Shown: one piece after another, positions 32,510 through 45,569 of the stretch
How the letters are laid out: each line of letters opens with the position of its first letter
Numbering within the stretch: the first letter of the stretch is position 1
NCBI GenBank assembly: GCA_902728285.1
Contig: CACVBU010000359.1
Location: 3,324,386 to 3,388,385 of the forward strand
Length of the DNA: 64,000 nt
Reading direction: 5' to 3'
Source: Clytia hemisphaerica
Taxonomy: Eukaryota > Cnidaria > Hydrozoa > Leptothecata > Clytiidae
Program-made: the position numbers and the translations under genes
The notes under the pieces: model-generated
What the model was told of the DNA's origin: nothing
What the model saw: the letters and a program-made list of their open reading frames with translations, nothing else
Databases searched by the model: none

Positions 32510-33849
32510 GCATAGCGATTCTGACGGCTATTTATATTGTACAAACTGCAGACCAGACTGTATTAAGAAAAATCACAAAAGAGTGCTTGTTTCGAGCTCC
32601 AACCCTAACCCTAACTGATAAGAACCCAATTCCTAGCCATTCTGATATGTAACTACACCCAAACCACACCCATTTCCAACCCTACCAGGTCGCCTGCAGG
32701 TCCTGACACTATTCCCGCATACCGGATCCGAAAAATAGATACATGTCTTTTGTCTTTATGAAGAAGCCTTCACCAAAACAGTTAGGGTCTTTGAAAAGAT
32801 TATGGGATCTTCTATCTTATCAGCAAATTAAGAAACTCTCACCTGTTGATACAGGTTGATAGAGCTCTGAATTTTTACTTAAAGAAAAATGTCCACAGAA
32901 CGGGTAAACAGATCACTTTGTCAGACAATAACTTCAGCTGTGTTGCTCGATATAAAAGGATTTTATTCCCAAAATTGCAAAGTTAGTAAACAAAGTGCTA
33001 TAAAAGTTTTTCGTCCACCAAACAGGTCACAGACTCTAACCAAGCTGCGCGCAAAATCAATATCCCAAAAAAGTACATCCGGCTTCCCAAAGTTTCCCTT
33101 TGGACCACAATTAAAGTTCGACGAATTTTACTAATCAAACTTTTCAACTTTTCGTAAAATTGTGAGAGTTCGTTTAGGTTCGATCAAGCTGTCAAGTTCG
33201 AGAAGGTTAGATTACATTCGATTAGTTCGATTGAAGACATTCCAACCTAATCGAACTCATCAATTCCAAACTAATCAAACTGCACTTCTAACAAAAATTG
33301 TGAGAGTTCGATAAGGTTCGATGTGGTTCGGCCATCGAACTCTAATTGTTCGATGAGTTCGGATATCAGATAAATGGGTCTGGTTTGGAATGTCAGATAT
33401 CCACAGTGAGCTGCAAAATTTCACAGTCTCAGCAGAGAAAAAAGTTGACTAATTCCTTTGTGGAGCGTTGCACTAAGTCCTTCAGTCAAATAAAGACAGG
33501 AAACCACGATTAATAAACTTTCATGATTCAGATGGAATATCTCAAAAATAGATGAAGAAACTTTTTCACAGGAGCTAAATTCTTAAACTTACAGACACGA
33601 GATGGCAAATAAACTTCTACTGATGGTTTAGTGCGATCAGGAGAACAACAAGTCGACAGATTGAATAGATAACAAGGGAAGCAAACACAATTCATAGTTA
33701 CACACACTTGACATCATCTTCATTTTCCTCAGAGGAGAGAGATTGACCATGTTCATTCCAAAAATGATATTGAAAAAATGTATATTCTGAAGACCAGAGA
33801 ACCAGATTTATGATAAGATTCACAGACGGGGACACGGTTTTAAGCAAAT
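32510..33849. other. Non-coding region with GTTCGAT repeats
   Basis: 33130-33370 is rich in irregular GTTCGAT/ATCGAAC on both strands. The rest has no recognisable gene. Confidence 0.4.
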
Positions 33850-34060
33850 TTACAGACCATATGTGCTCAAGGGTTCCCCGTATGGCCTTTTTTTAACGAA
33901 AGATTTTTTCTCCATCGATGACCTTCTTTTTATTCGTCGAGCACACCCGAAGAACGAGAATAATTCGATGGAGATAAAAATTTTGAGTATATTATCAATA
34001 ATAACTCATAAATATTTTGAAGGAATATTGCTACCAAAAAACTACCATACTCATTGTCAG
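33850..34060. repeat. Dispersed repeat sharing ends with 6640-6900
   Basis: TTTACAGACCA near the start and GGAATATTGCTACCAAAAA near the end are shared with 6640-6900, in the same order and at similar distance. Confidence 0.45.
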
Positions 34061-34138
34061 AGAAAACCTCATGACAAATTTTGACTCTGGGTCAATTTTG
34101 ATTTAGGAAATATTTCACTTTTTGGTACTGCGCAAGCG

Positions 34139-34150
34139 TGCGCATGCGCA
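34139..34150. promoter_or_regulatory. NRF1-like palindrome
   Basis: TGCGCATGCGCA is a perfect match to the NRF1 consensus and stands in a locally CG-richer stretch (34130-34320) of an AT-rich window. It could mark a promoter, but no coding exon is recognised downstream: the frame at 34242-34529 is Cys/Phe/Val-rich and unconvincing. Confidence 0.35.
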
Positions 34151-34576
34151 GGGTAAGAAAATCGGGCTTTTGGAAGAAATCTTTTTTTTAAACAAAGATG
34201 TGTGTTGTGCGGAACGGGAATTCGGCTAATTAGCATCGAATTTGTTCATTTTCTGCTTTTCTTTTCCCTGTGCGGTCGTCCCGTCGCGGCACGTCGAACC
34301 GGGTTCTCGCCCAACTTCTGATTCTGTGTTAGTCAGCTTTTTTTTTTTTTTTCAGTATTTGTGTGAGATGTTGTTTGCTAAAATGTTTGTTTCACTTGTA
34401 GTGTATGTGGGATTGCAGTGTGTCTTTTTGCCCTTGTGTACTGTATTTTGTTGTAGTGTCTGTTATTTGTTTGGAAACTGCTGGTCGGTTCTGTTATGTT
34501 TTCTGAAGGCAACTGAGTGTGGGCCCTGAAATACGTGGAAAGTCAATATGCCAGTCACAAGTCTGGGACTTCGTAC

Positions 34577-34735
34577 TAGTTATCGCATGACTTCGAGTGC
34601 AATACGAGAAATATTTTACGAGTTCCGAGATTTTTCCGTAATATTTTTCCGAGCCTTTAGGCGAGGAAAAATATCGGTAAAATCTCGGAACGAGTAAAAT
34701 ATTTAGTATTGCACGAGAAGTGATGTGATAACTAA
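34577..34735. mobile_element. Fold-back MITE (near-perfect palindrome)
   Basis: Arms of about 75 bp pair over nearly their full length around GAGCCTTTAGGCGAG. Shared blocks are TAGTTATC, GAGTGCAATAC/GTATTGCAC, AAATATTTTAC and CGAGTTCCGAGATTTT. A loop of only a few bases remains. Confidence 0.8.
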
Positions 34736-34739
34736 TTTA

Positions 34740-36225
34740 TTGTCGACTCAAAAAAATTGTCCTCTTTTTGTTTTAAAAATTACTTCCGCCTTCTTCTGCT
34801 TCTGTGTAGATTCGAATGTTTTTATTCGAAAATCTAATTCGAACAAAAACATTCGATAACTTCCCGCTGAAAATATTCACACAAAAACAAAATAGAGAAA
34901 CATTTTTCGATCATTTTCGATCCAGAAGTTTTGTTTTGAAGAGTTGCAGATTTTTCAGAAATGTATTTGAAAGTTTCTAGATTGATAATTCAAAATGCAG
35001 ATGACGTTCAGTATTGTTTCGATAGAGAGGAAACCCTCCATCATTGGATTAGTCAGATTGATAACATTCAGTCTTTTTCTATGTTTTTGTTTCGATGACA
35101 TTGCCATGGGAAAGAATAGCAGAGGAAAGGAAGTCCCACGATGGAAATGCATGCTTGTAATAATGGTTAAAGAACAACATTTTTTCAACAGCAAAACAAT
35201 TTGGATGCTTTCTTGATTATCGTCAAGCTCTAAATGTTTCGAATTTTAGAAGGAAGATGTAATGATTGTTGAGTTGAAAAGTCAAGGACACACGTTGTTG
35301 TCGAGAAGGAGAATTAGGAGAGAACTTTTATAAAAATCACTCCTCATTTGGTTTAATACAAGACATTACACTTTCCTTGTTATGAGAAATTTTATTGGCA
35401 AATATTGAAGAATCTCAAGTTTTTTTGTATGCATTGATAAAAAACTGTTTGGTTATCACACGGACAAATTTGCCAAAAGTTGAAAATATTTGGGTCGTGT
35501 CAAGTAGTTTTATAATTAATTCTTTGTTCATCAGATTTGATTTTAGTGTCTTTTATGGAAGAACTCCAAAGTAAAAGTTAATCTGAACATATTTTTGTTG
35601 CGTTTTTCCCTTTGATTCCCAGCCAAGTCCTGTTTTGTTTTGATTTTTCTCCCGCCGCTTACCCAGTCCCCCAAAGTCAACGCGGTCATATTTCCAGACT
35701 AAAGAAATATGAAATATCGCAAATATCTCGATGCTCTCGACCAATCAAAACGCTGATATTTTTTTGGGTCGGCAATAAGGGTTTGTGTTGTGTGTCTGCA
35801 TGTTTTTTGATATATTTGTGTATTTGTTTTGTGTTTGTCCCCATTTTGTATGTATTCTGATAAGCTTGTATTAATGATTGGACAGAAGTGTGTTTGTCAG
35901 AAATTTTTGCAATTCATTGTTTCTCCAATTTTACTTTTCTTCTATCATCTTCATTTGGATTAGGCTTTTATTTCACATACCACTATTTAAATTCCCTTTG
36001 ACTTTCTGCAAAAATAACAAAAAAATCGTAAATATACATAATTAACAAAAATATTTTTCACTTATTTCGTTTTTGTCAGTTTGATACTTTTCTTTTTCTA
36101 CAATGACAGATATTACATATCTTCGCTATATATATAGTCAAAGAAATATTGAACCTTCATATTCAAAAAGTTTAATAAACAAAAAGAGACAAAACAATAC
36201 CAACTAGAGGACACAACAACGCAAC
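34740..36225. other. Non-coding stretch
   Basis: AT-rich with T-rich tracts; several short frames, none with splice signals or motifs. Confidence 0.35.
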
Positions 36226-36594
36226 TTGCTCAGGATGAATATTCATAAAATGGAAAACAGGTGTGTGATATCAAATGATGGCGAAAGATCTAAACTATTT
36301 GTACATAATTCTGATGGAACAGAAAAACAGAAGTGGGACAATGGTATATTCTTCGGAAGTATCTCAAAAGCAAACATGTACAGCATGATCTTAAACGACG
36401 AAAAGGAAAATACTCAATATGAATCAATTAAACATATTCAAAGAAAACACAAACTCTGTTCTTCAGGTTTCAACCTACGTAGGATTTCGGCCATTTTCGA
36501 AAATATCTTTCCAAATGATGTTAACATTACCCTAATGGAGGTAGGCCTAGCAATGTCGATCAGGCATGACCAAAAATTAATGTGTTTCTTTTGA
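36226..36594 (+). CDS. Hypothetical ORF, 122 residues
   Basis: An uninterrupted frame reads MENRCVISNDGERSKLFVHN, then KQKWDNGIFFGSISKANMYS, then FNLRRISAIFENIF. The composition is protein-like, unlike the AT-rich noise around it. I do not recognise a family. It may be an exon or a piece of an element. No clear splice sites were assigned. Confidence 0.3.
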   Translation: MLRMNIHKMENRCVISNDGERSKLFVHNSDGTEKQKWDNGIFFGSISKANMYSMILNDEKENTQYESIKHIQRKHKLCSSGFNLRRISAIFENIFPNDVNITLMEVGLAMSIRHDQKLMCFF

Positions 36595-36744
36595 ATTATT
36601 AAAACGCACACTAAAGTAGAAAAACTTTCATACTATATATATATTTGCCTAGTACATCAGGATATGCGAGGATGTCCCCTGCCTGGTGTCTAGTGCAGTC
36701 GGCTCCAAAGGAGTCTAGGGTGTTTACACCTTTGTTGATTCATA

Positions 36745-37385
36745 TTTGGACCTACCTCGGAGGTTTTATAAATTAACCGATGTCCGTCGCCGTCCGTTCG
36801 TCCGTCTGTTACCAGCTTTTCTCAGGATTGACTCATTAGTTTTTTCTGACTTTTGGCCCAATGATGCAAAATGGCAATACCCAAAATTATTTTCTAGAAA
36901 AATTTTTCTCCGGCCGAAAATGCCAGAAATATGCCGTAAATCGCCGTTTTTCTGGATTGTCATTCGACTTTTTCCTTATAATTGGTTATATTTTCATTCA
37001 AAAACATGATTACTAGCAATGCCCAACATCACGCATGTTTCAATTTTCAATAAAATTGATTTTTGAAGCCGAAAACATGGAAATCGCTGAAACAACCTAT
37101 TTTTGCCGGAAAGATAGTATTTCTTGAATTTCTCGAGCTGTACTTTATATTTTTTTATGAAATTTTGCACACTGACGCAAAATGACAATAGCTTAAATGT
37201 GCCATCGCGAAAGCGTATGAAAAAAATTTTTCCGAAGCTGGAAAAACCGGTTATTTGGCATTTTTTCGAGATTTTGTCATTCGTTTTCTCGATTTTTATG
37301 CTCAAAGACGCGTATTAGCAATGTCCAAAAATGACCGAGTTCGATTTTTGAGAATTTTTTGGCAGAGATCTTTTGGCAGAAAACC
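36745..37385. repeat. Degenerate direct repeat, about 300-310-bp period
   Basis: Landmarks occur twice in the same order: GCAAAATGGCAATA/GCAAAATGACAATA, ATTTTTCTCCGGCCG/AATTTTTCCGAAGCTGG, and TACTAGCAATGCCCAA/TATTAGCAATGTCCAA. It is preceded by GTCCGTCGCCGTCCGTTCGTCCGTCTGTT. No gene is present. Confidence 0.5.
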
Positions 37386-37489
37386 CATGTTCTGAGCACT
37401 TGCATAAACGTTTGGGCGGAAGAAGCATTCCTCTATCACATTGACTCCTTATTGAATGTCGTTTAAGGCCTATGAACATTCTTTGCCCA

Positions 37490-40319
37490 CCCTCTTTAAC
37501 ACAAACTAGTTAAAGGCGCAATGTAATGACTCACCTTCCTCTTCAGAGAGTAGGCCCAAAGTTTTCTGGTTTTTTTACAAACCTTGGTACATCAAAAGAG
37601 TAAAAATGCATTTTAGGTTTGATATTTTTGTGTGGAAACAATGGGAGATATTTCTTACAGAAGTCTTCACACATTTGGACAACTTTTGACACTTCTTTTG
37701 GTGTCAAAAACGCTTTGCAAACAAAAGATTCCTAGGCTTTGAAAAAATATCGAATATGTCTTCAAATTTTGCCTTTTCTTGAGGATAATCAACTAAAATT
37801 TTGTAAAGGTGTGAATATTTTTCAAGAATTATTTGGCAATGATTTCCCACAAAAATGCTACCATGATTGGCGATCCACTTTCATATCATCCAAGGTTTTA
37901 ATCAAATTTTTTTGAATAGGCCCCATAACTTTGCTTTCTTCTTCCTTTTTAGCATAAGTTCATTCAAAATGTCTTGTTCCTTATTTGCAAGAGAATTGAG
38001 ATCAATATCAAATGTTTCTCTCTTTCTTTGGATGAATTCAACAATGTCCTCAGTCTTGGTCATATTTTGACAAATTAATTAAGAATATTCAGAGATTTCC
38101 TCATAATCACCAACACCACTTTTCACATTTTTCACATTGTATCATCTTCCTATCAAAATCATGAATAGTTACAAGGCATAGTGGGGAATAACAATCATCT
38201 TTCTGCTTGGGTGGTTTTCTTTTTTTTGATGAATCTTTAACATGCTTATTCAGCTTTTGGCGAGACGGATCTTCCTCGACCAAATAGATTCTATCTTCAA
38301 TATTTTTCAAATCAATAATACTCGAAGACAGTGCCATCATTTGTTCTCGATGTGTCAAAAGATCATTAGAAAGTTTTTTAATTTTAAGTGTAAGCTGAGC
38401 TTTGTCATTTTTCTTGACTTTTAAATGAGCACGGTCTTTTTCATATATTTCAATGCAACAATTTTCAAGATCATTAAATAATTCAAGTACAATACCTAAA
38501 CGAATATGTAAAATAGCAGGTACAATATCAGTCACCTATATTAATAGGAAAGATCATACTCCTGATTACAGAATTATGTTGACACCCGCTCTTATTTCTA
38601 TTTCTGTGATTTCTGTCATCAACTACATTTTCCGCAAAATTAAGATTGTGATATATTTCGTCCCTAAGTGCAATTTTGCATTTTTCATCATGTGTTTTTT
38701 TCCCATGATTTTGTAAATGTTCTAAAGTGACAAGGTCAGTAAGCGATGGAAATGTTGCACTTTGACCTTGATGGCCGAGACAAAGGGATAAAAAGTCATA
38801 ATCACCTCCTAAAAAAATTTGAACAGGCTTGCCATTGATCAACCTAAAATCTGGGTCTTGAAGTTTCAATATTTCATTGTGGTAGGTAAACATTTTGGAT
38901 GTGTTCTCGGTGTTATCAGGGGCTTGAAATAAAAGATACGTGTGAACATTATCTCTCATCCAGAATTTTCATCGTTTATTATTTCAAAGTGAAATTTGGT
39001 GCTTGTGCCACCTTTGTCACCACAAAATAAAATCCAAATTTTACCGTCGAACTCATCATTATTGCGAAAATTCTTTATGTTCATGATTTCTGAGTTTATG
39101 AAAGGTATCAATTCTTTGATTTTAACATAAGGTCTCTCTTTGAAAATGTTTTCATCAATTTTTCCAAATTTGAATTTTGTGGTTCCAAACTCTGTGTTAC
39201 TTTCGTTTAGATGGCCTAATAGCTTTTCTTGCTCTTTCCGAATTTTATCTTCAGAATTTTGAAGTAAAGTCCTAAGATCCTAAGATGTGTCTTTTTGTGA
39301 GAAAAATCATTTGGGTAGCTTCAGAGATTGACAATTTTTTTTCCGACTGAATGTTGAGACCAGCCAATTCGACAGCATTTAGTACTCTCTTTTTTTTCAT
39401 GCAAAACATATAAGCAAGAAATCTTTCGGCATCTTTTTCATCATCTGAATTGACAAAGTTGTTCATGATGTCCCAAACTATTGACGCTCTATTCCTTTTT
39501 GTCTTTTTTTTATTTTGTGACTGCTAAAAATTGGTACTTGAACAAAATTAATTTTCTTTTTCTTTTTCCTTTTTTCGCCTAAAAATATATATCCACTTCT
39601 GATCTGAGACTTTTTTTCTTTTTTGTTTCTGTTTTCTACTTTATCGACCCGTTCACCTTCAGATTCTTTGCTTTCACCGCCCACCTCATTAGACAAACTA
39701 CCAGACACATCTGTCATGGTTTTAGCATTTCTTTTTTTCTCTCCCAAATTATTCTTCTGTTTTAGCCTTTTAATTACCCCAACAGTACCAGCATATTTTC
39801 TGTTAAAAGATTTTTTTCTTTATCTATTTTAGAATAAAGTTTTTTTTAACTTTGAGAACTTTTTGGAGGCTGATTTTTCTGAACGTCTCAATTCTATTGT
39901 TTCTGCTTTCAAGTTAATGTTTTCTTTTTCATATGCTTGAGCTTTACTTTCAAAATGAGCTCTATGAGCTTCTAGTTGAGTGCATCTGTTTCGTAAAAAT
40001 TGGCTCTCTATTTTCTCGCTGAAACTTTTTCTGACATCAGGTGGTCTCGTTTTTTTTCCAGAACCTAAATTAGAATTTTGAATTGAGGATATTTTCCTCT
40101 TTATTGACTTCTCGTCAGCACTTGTCCATGCATTAGAGAAGAGAGAATATATTTCAACCTCATATTAAGATATTTACCTTCTTCTCGTTTCCCTCCCAAT
40201 TTTTGATAGAGATGATATACTATACCAACTGTTATTTTTGAGACATCCACGAACGGAAATGCATCAAAGCCATCGACTAGCCAACAGTCTTCATATCCAA
40301 GAGAATCTAATAACAACAT
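37490..40319 (-). pseudogene. Decayed transposase-like gene (GDKGG / GD..FL family)
   Basis: Fragments in minus-strand order are these. 40319-40101 begins MLLLDSLGYED. 39747-39478 is a Lys-rich linker. 39466-39272 ends ISEATQMIFLTKRHILG. About 39250-38960 has ILFCGDKGGTSTKFHFEI. 38959-38528 has VQIFLGGDYDFLSLCLGHQG. 38535-38107 is coiled-coil-like with C..C pairs near the end (IQCEKCEKW). About 37950-37690 has YHGSIFVGNHC. GDKGG, the GDY/LG block and YHG(G)xFxGNH are landmarks, in order, of a multi-copy invertebrate protein family that behaves like a transposase with an RNase-H-type core. Several stops and shifts show it is dead. The second block has lost the usual Cys pair. Confidence 0.6.
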
Positions 40320-40324
40320 TTTGA

Positions 40325-42962
40325 TTATATCATAAAGTCACAATCAGGACAAAAAAGTACTACCAGTTCTTTGACATTTTCAGAAAGAAAGTTGAGAATT
40401 CTAGCGCGTCTTCTGTCAACTGCTCTGCAAGCGGGTTTTCCAAAATGAATAGCCAATCAGAAAATGGCGATTTCCGAACATCCAATCAGGAAGACCGATA
40501 AGTTTGTTTGAGCCAATCATTGTTGTCTCTGGCGGGGAAACCCCCTTAGATAACTGAAAGGAGACCCACGAAATAAAAATTAGAGAAATAAAACCGGGGG
40601 TCAATTACTTAGTTTAAGCTTCATTTCGCTGAAAGAATACAGCTTTAAATACAAAAACTAGAGCTAAAAGTATGTTTAACAATACATTGTTTTTTGTAGA
40701 TCAAAGAAAATTGCGCTTATTATATTTCTAAAAATATAATTTTTCTTCAAAATAAGCCCCCTAAACAGCTATAATCCATGCCACAGATAGCTGGGAAGCA
40801 CAAGAAAATAAAGCCCACTTATTTTATGATAAGTAAACAAGATACTAGGCTACAGTTAAAATTTGAGCGGGAACAGAGCAGTAGTTTTTAGCGAATCGTC
40901 GTTAGAAGTTGTAATATGGCCGACAGCATCTTGTCTATTTATAAATATAAGGCTAGGTTTGGGCACAACTTCTACTTTAATTGTATCAAGGAAGGTTTGA
41001 ATATTCATTTTCTCTTTATTTCATACTGTTTACATTCTTTAATCACTGACAGTGAGCATTTGAAAACAAGTGATTTCTGTCGAGTTTGTAGTCTCACTCG
41101 ATGCCGCCATTATGAATTCTAAAATTGCCGTTTGCTCGACGCGTTTTTTAACGACTTTACTTACCAAATTTTGCTTGCGCCTAACATCTGTGCTCTCTAA
41201 GAGGTAAAAGAATTCGGCTACTCTTGTTGTTTGTTGGTCTGACAGGAGAAAACATTTTATAATTTCATACTATATCTATCTATCCAAAATCATTACTTCT
41301 TGCTAAATAACCAGTTGTGACTTTGGTTTCAAGTTGCGTCACTGGAAAACTTAAACCTGAAAAAAAATTCCAATCAGTAGATAAACAATATCAACTTTTT
41401 GGAGTTACAAGATGATAAATGACATATAATTTCCAAATATTCTTTTATAAAAACTTCAAAGTCATAGCAATTAATACACCAAAAACACCCCAAAGAAGTT
41501 CTTCTTGTATTGTTTTGTAACCAGCTAGGAATATTATAAACTAATAACCAATTCAACTATACTAACTATATACATACTATCTTCTAGAAATTCAAAAACT
41601 ATTGGGTGGTCTCTCATGATAAACCTAAACTATGGCACTGAGGGCATTTGAAAAGTCATTCAGTAAAATCAATCTAAATATTTAAAACACTGGCTGCATC
41701 AAGTGTCTAGTAGAACACATTAGAAAGGGTTGTTTTTGACTAGACTGGAGTAAAAATAAGTCATGTCATGACCATAGAAATTTTGAAAGTATATTATCTG
41801 ATTGTTAGATAAATCAAAAGAAACTGTGTCGCCAAGATTACTTAGTTTATGTCAAGTGTCTCGGTCTTATTTGTTCGATTTTATTTTTACAGACTTTTTA
41901 CAATCAATCATGTTTTGTCCATTTTGTGGAAAAAGGAAACCCCCCTCATGGTAGTTTTGTCTGGCATGTGGTAAAGGTAAGTTTTCCTTTAAATAACTCT
42001 CATCGAATTCAAGTAATGTCATACAGTAATCCTTTTTGACAACAACCTTCTAACAAGAAATCTTTTTAAATAAATTATTATTTTTTCTGAAAGCTCATAA
42101 ATGTCCTAAACAATGTAGTTGTTGAAATCTCATCTGATATGCTGGATAAAAGTAATACCATTAAGACCAAAATTCAAGATTTTCTTGAATAAAAGGTTAG
42201 TGCCATTCTTTGATGGTTTCACGTTCCTTATTCGAGAAATCGTGGGAAATAAGTGGCTTTGCTTTTTCTTGCCTGGGAAAGCTAAGAGATTCTACTCTAG
42301 CCCTTTGGGCTTTACAAACTCAATGGTTAAAACCTTAAAAGGATGTTAAACTAAAAGAATAGAACCCCCCCTTTTTTTTTTTGAATTCTTTGATTCATTG
42401 ATTTTTGTTTCTCTAAAAGTAGGATTTTCTTTTTTGGGGAAATTCCCTTACGTTTTTTTAGGGGAAAAGAGCATTTATCACGATTGGATTGATATTTCTT
42501 TCAGATTTTTTGCACTTGTAAAATGATAGTATTTAATATCTGATGAAGTTTGATGAAATTTGCCCGAAATTTTTTGGGCCAATTTGAAAATTTTTAAAAG
42601 TGTCCGATCAGTGAATATTGGCTTTTCTTTAGGAAAAAAGCTGCTCCCAAACGTTATTACTTTGCAAATGAAATTTAAAGATAAAAAAGATAACAGGAAT
42701 AACTGCAGAACTCGGCTAATAAAAGACATTGATGTTTCAATGCTTGGGATTTGGCTACCCAAAGGGATAATGATGATCCCCCTTTTCACAAAATATGTTA
42801 ATCAAATACAACCTAAAACAAAACAAATTTTTTAAAACAAAAAACAAACAAGTGCGTCGGTGGAAAGGACAGTAAAGAAGTTTGGAACTGCTGAACAGAG
42901 CCATAGAGAAAAGGATGGTAATATGGGGATTTTTGGACTTTGTGTGAAATAAACGAAAAAGC
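40325..42962. other. Non-coding region with weak coding traces
   Basis: A short frame at 40916-41119 starts in a good context (AATATGGCCGAC) but has no known match. At 41909-41972 a possible first exon (FCPFCGK, in-frame TAG, FCLACGKG, then GTAAGT) looks like a zinc ribbon of a dead element. No gene can be supported. Confidence 0.35.
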
Positions 42963-43274
42963 TTATCTGTGAAAATTAATCCCTGCGAAATGCTCCAATT
43001 TCGCGGTAGTTATATTGTCGGTGAAGGTTGTGCTGTCCAACAAAAATTTGTGATTTTGGAACATTTCTAGTTGTTGACGTGTAAGAAGCATAGGCCATTC
43101 TCTAATTTCCTGCTGGTAAAAAAGGAAATTTACCGACCCCCAAAAAACTCTTTTGTGACATGTTTCACACGTGAAAGTCTCAACTGCATCTAGGAAAACA
43201 TTTTCAAATCTTAGGGAATCGGCATCATACCATTGCTTGCATACCTCGCAATTACCATTGTACGCCTTGACCAT
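42963..43274 (-). CDS. Hypothetical zinc-finger-like ORF
   Basis: The minus-strand frame reads MVKAYNGNCEVCKQWYDADS, then VETFTCETCHKRVFWG, then EWPMLLTRQQLEMFQNHKFL. Two CxxC pairs at treble-clef spacing suggest a zinc-binding fold. Decayed transposase-like sequence lies just upstream on the same strand (43600-44000), so it may be the tail of that element. Confidence 0.35.
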   Translation of the reverse strand: MVKAYNGNCEVCKQWYDADSLRFENVFLDAVETFTCETCHKRVFWGSVNFLFYQQEIREWPMLLTRQQLEMFQNHKFLLDSTTFTDNITTAKLEHFAGINFHR

Positions 43275-43284
43275 TACCGTAAAC

Positions 43285-43400
43285 GCCTCGCTTGAATAAG
43301 CACCCCGCTCGAATAAGCGCCCCCTTTTAGTTAAAATAATGTTATAAGCGCCCCTCTTTGAATAAGCACCCCCTCCAGGGAGGGGCGCTTATTCAAATAT
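43285..43400. repeat. GAATAAGCGCCCC repeat with terminal hairpin
   Basis: GAATAAGC(A/G)CCCC occurs three times. 43358-43398 forms a hairpin in which TTTGAATAAGCACCCCCTCC pairs with GAGGGGCGCTTATTCAAA. It resembles one half of a small palindromic MITE. Confidence 0.65.
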
Positions 43401-43599
43401 TGTTATTGATTGAATAAGATATTGAGTAGATACTTGTATCTTAAAAAGAAATTTTTGAGGATCTTTCATTTGTTGTGATCCTTTTTGCTGTCCTACCAGC
43501 TTTGTCTAGTTTTTGACAACCCCCAAACAATCAAATTTTGCTTTTTTTGAGGGTTAATGATGTTGACTAATTCTTCATTGTCGCCAAATGGCGTTAGCT

Positions 43600-44010
43600 T
43601 TCCAGTACCTTTTATAATTGCTTCCCCGAATTCAACAGCCAGCTCACTGGTCTTTGTTCATACTCTTTGATGAAGTTGGACAATGGCAAATCTGTGTCGT
43701 GCTCTGATTTAACATCTTGAAGTAGTTCTCGACAGCGGCATTTGTAGTTTTTTTAATTCAGGTAGGGAAATCTTGGTCCTGATAACAACTTTAGGAAGCC
43801 TCTCCTTTTTGAAGTAGGTCATGAACCTAGGGGCATAGTAGGGATTGTTAGACTCGCTTCCTTCTTCACTCCTCAAACTCAGATTGAGTTTCCAATATCC
43901 AACCCAGTTTCAGCATTATCACCAGAAGTTTCAGCGTCATCATCTGTAAATTCATCTCTTCTCCATCTCTTCATTTTCCTCCTCTTCAATTTTCGAAGAC
44001 TCTTCATAAA
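43600..44010 (-). pseudogene. Fragment of a transposase-like gene
   Basis: Across frameshifts the minus strand gives an acidic segment (EEEENEEMEKR), SNNPYYAPRFMTYFKK, NAAVENYFKML and PLSNFIKEYEQRP. NPYY.P.F..Y followed by NA.VE.YFK is a pattern I know from the end of the catalytic core of an uncharacterised animal transposase-like family. It is too broken to be a gene. Confidence 0.4.
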
Positions 44011-45050
44011 GTATAAACACCTCTGGTGTTTTTGTCCTTTTTGACGCAAATATTAAACTGTAACAACAGTGACTGGTTGAAAGAAACGCCCGGAATGTTT
44101 GAACTTAAAAACATTTATTTATACGAAGGTAATGGTAATGATAACTTGATAGAGGTATTTCCTTGTTATTTTGAAATATTATAGTTTTTTGAGCAAGGGA
44201 AATTTTTCAATTTTCAACTTATGAAATGTCTAAAGATGCCTCAATTTATACCGTTTTAGCACCTCAATTAAAAAACATGAGCTGTTGATACTTGAAATGG
44301 AAATTTTTATACCTAGTAAGGCGATTTGGTCTATAGTTTTGTATTCTAAAACTTCATCAGAAAGATTACCTGATAATCTTTAAAATTTTGCGCCGCTGGT
44401 GTTACTTTACTCTCCATTAAAGATCAATTGCTGAAAAGATGCCCCAAAAATTCAAAAGTTGGCAGGGTTCTTTGTAATTGCGGCGTCGCAGGCAAAATAT
44501 CTTGGTGTAAGAAAGATCAAACAGCATGAAAGAGCTCCTAAAAAGGAGAAAGTTAGTCAGCAAAAACCACAGCGAGCATAAACAAGGTTCGAGCTTTTTG
44601 GCAATCTTTCATTTTCGGTGTGAGCATCTTTAACCCCTGGTGGATGCACAATACTTCTCTTGCTTTAACTTTTCGCAATTCAATGTTGATAGTAGCCAAG
44701 CAAGCTTGACGCTCGCTAATGCTTCTTACTCAATGTCTTAGCATGGATTTATCATAGAACTCTGGATAAACATCAAATAAAACGGTGGAGAGTGAACTAT
44801 TGTCTTTCCATTGTTTTAGAAAACAATCGATGTTCTAGCTTTGTCCGCAAAGGACAACTGTCATGGCGGCTCGAAGGTCCCTGATTTTGAAAAATGATTA
44901 ATAATCCCATTTCTAAAAAGTCCTGTAACTTCTTGTTTTTGTATATTTACCGGATGCAACTTTGAAAATGAAAGTAAGAAAGCTTAACGAATACATTTAT
45001 GAAATTAAATGTGAAAAAAACTTCATCAAACAAGAAAAATTGAGTAAAAA
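44011..45050. other. Non-coding stretch
   Basis: AT-rich. TCATAGAACTCTGGATAAAC (44753-44772) resembles part of dispersed repeat B. Nothing else is recognised. Confidence 0.35.
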
Positions 45051-45059
45051 GCCTAGAAT

Positions 45060-45560
45060 GACGCTGAAAATAAGGTTGGCAATATCTTTCCAATTTTTTC
45101 CTGGGAAGAGCTAGGATTGACATATGTTAAACTGGAGTATCTTGGCTTCCTAGTGATATGAAAATCCTTTGGAGGCACGCGGTGGCACAGTGGTTTTGGC
45201 GAGGTGGATGTTTGAAATTTTCTGGTGTCAACATTCAATTTCTTATACATAGCATGTTTGTCGCATCTTTCTCACAGCTTGAAACGTCATAACGACATAT
45301 CATTAGCAATCAATTTGATGCATTTGACTCTCTTGAGAGATCTTTAAGTCTCATTTGGGAATTGTATAGCTGTGTTTTGATGAAAAATGCAATAAAAAAA
45401 TTTACGAAAAATTATTAGTGAATGGAGGAGGGTGAACAATAATGTCATTACTGCGGACAAGGCTAGAACATGAGAAATCGATGAAAAACCAGCTCGTTGT
45501 GTATCCAGAGTTCTATGATAAATCCATGGTCTTAGGGCATCGAGCGTCGAGTACAACCCA
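45060..45560 (-). repeat. Dispersed repeat B, copy 2
   Basis: The reverse complement matches 11500-11990 in block order. The two copies are diverged, and both lack recognisable ends and coding capacity. Confidence 0.65.
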
Positions 45561-45569
45561 ATTTAAAGG

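Noticed and set aside
32598..32618. Telomere-like CCCTAACCCTAA
   Set aside because: Only about two and a half units, too short to call an interstitial telomere.
34242..34529. ORF downstream of the NRF1-like site
   Set aside because: The Cys/Val/Phe-rich composition comes from TTTGT-type low-complexity sequence.
38242..38716. Plus-strand frames over the transposase-like pseudogene
   Set aside because: They are shadows of the minus-strand reading, which carries the recognisable motifs.
40916..41119. Short ORF starting MADSILSIYK as a gene
   Set aside because: The start context is good but there is no motif, no clear splice and no related copy in the window.
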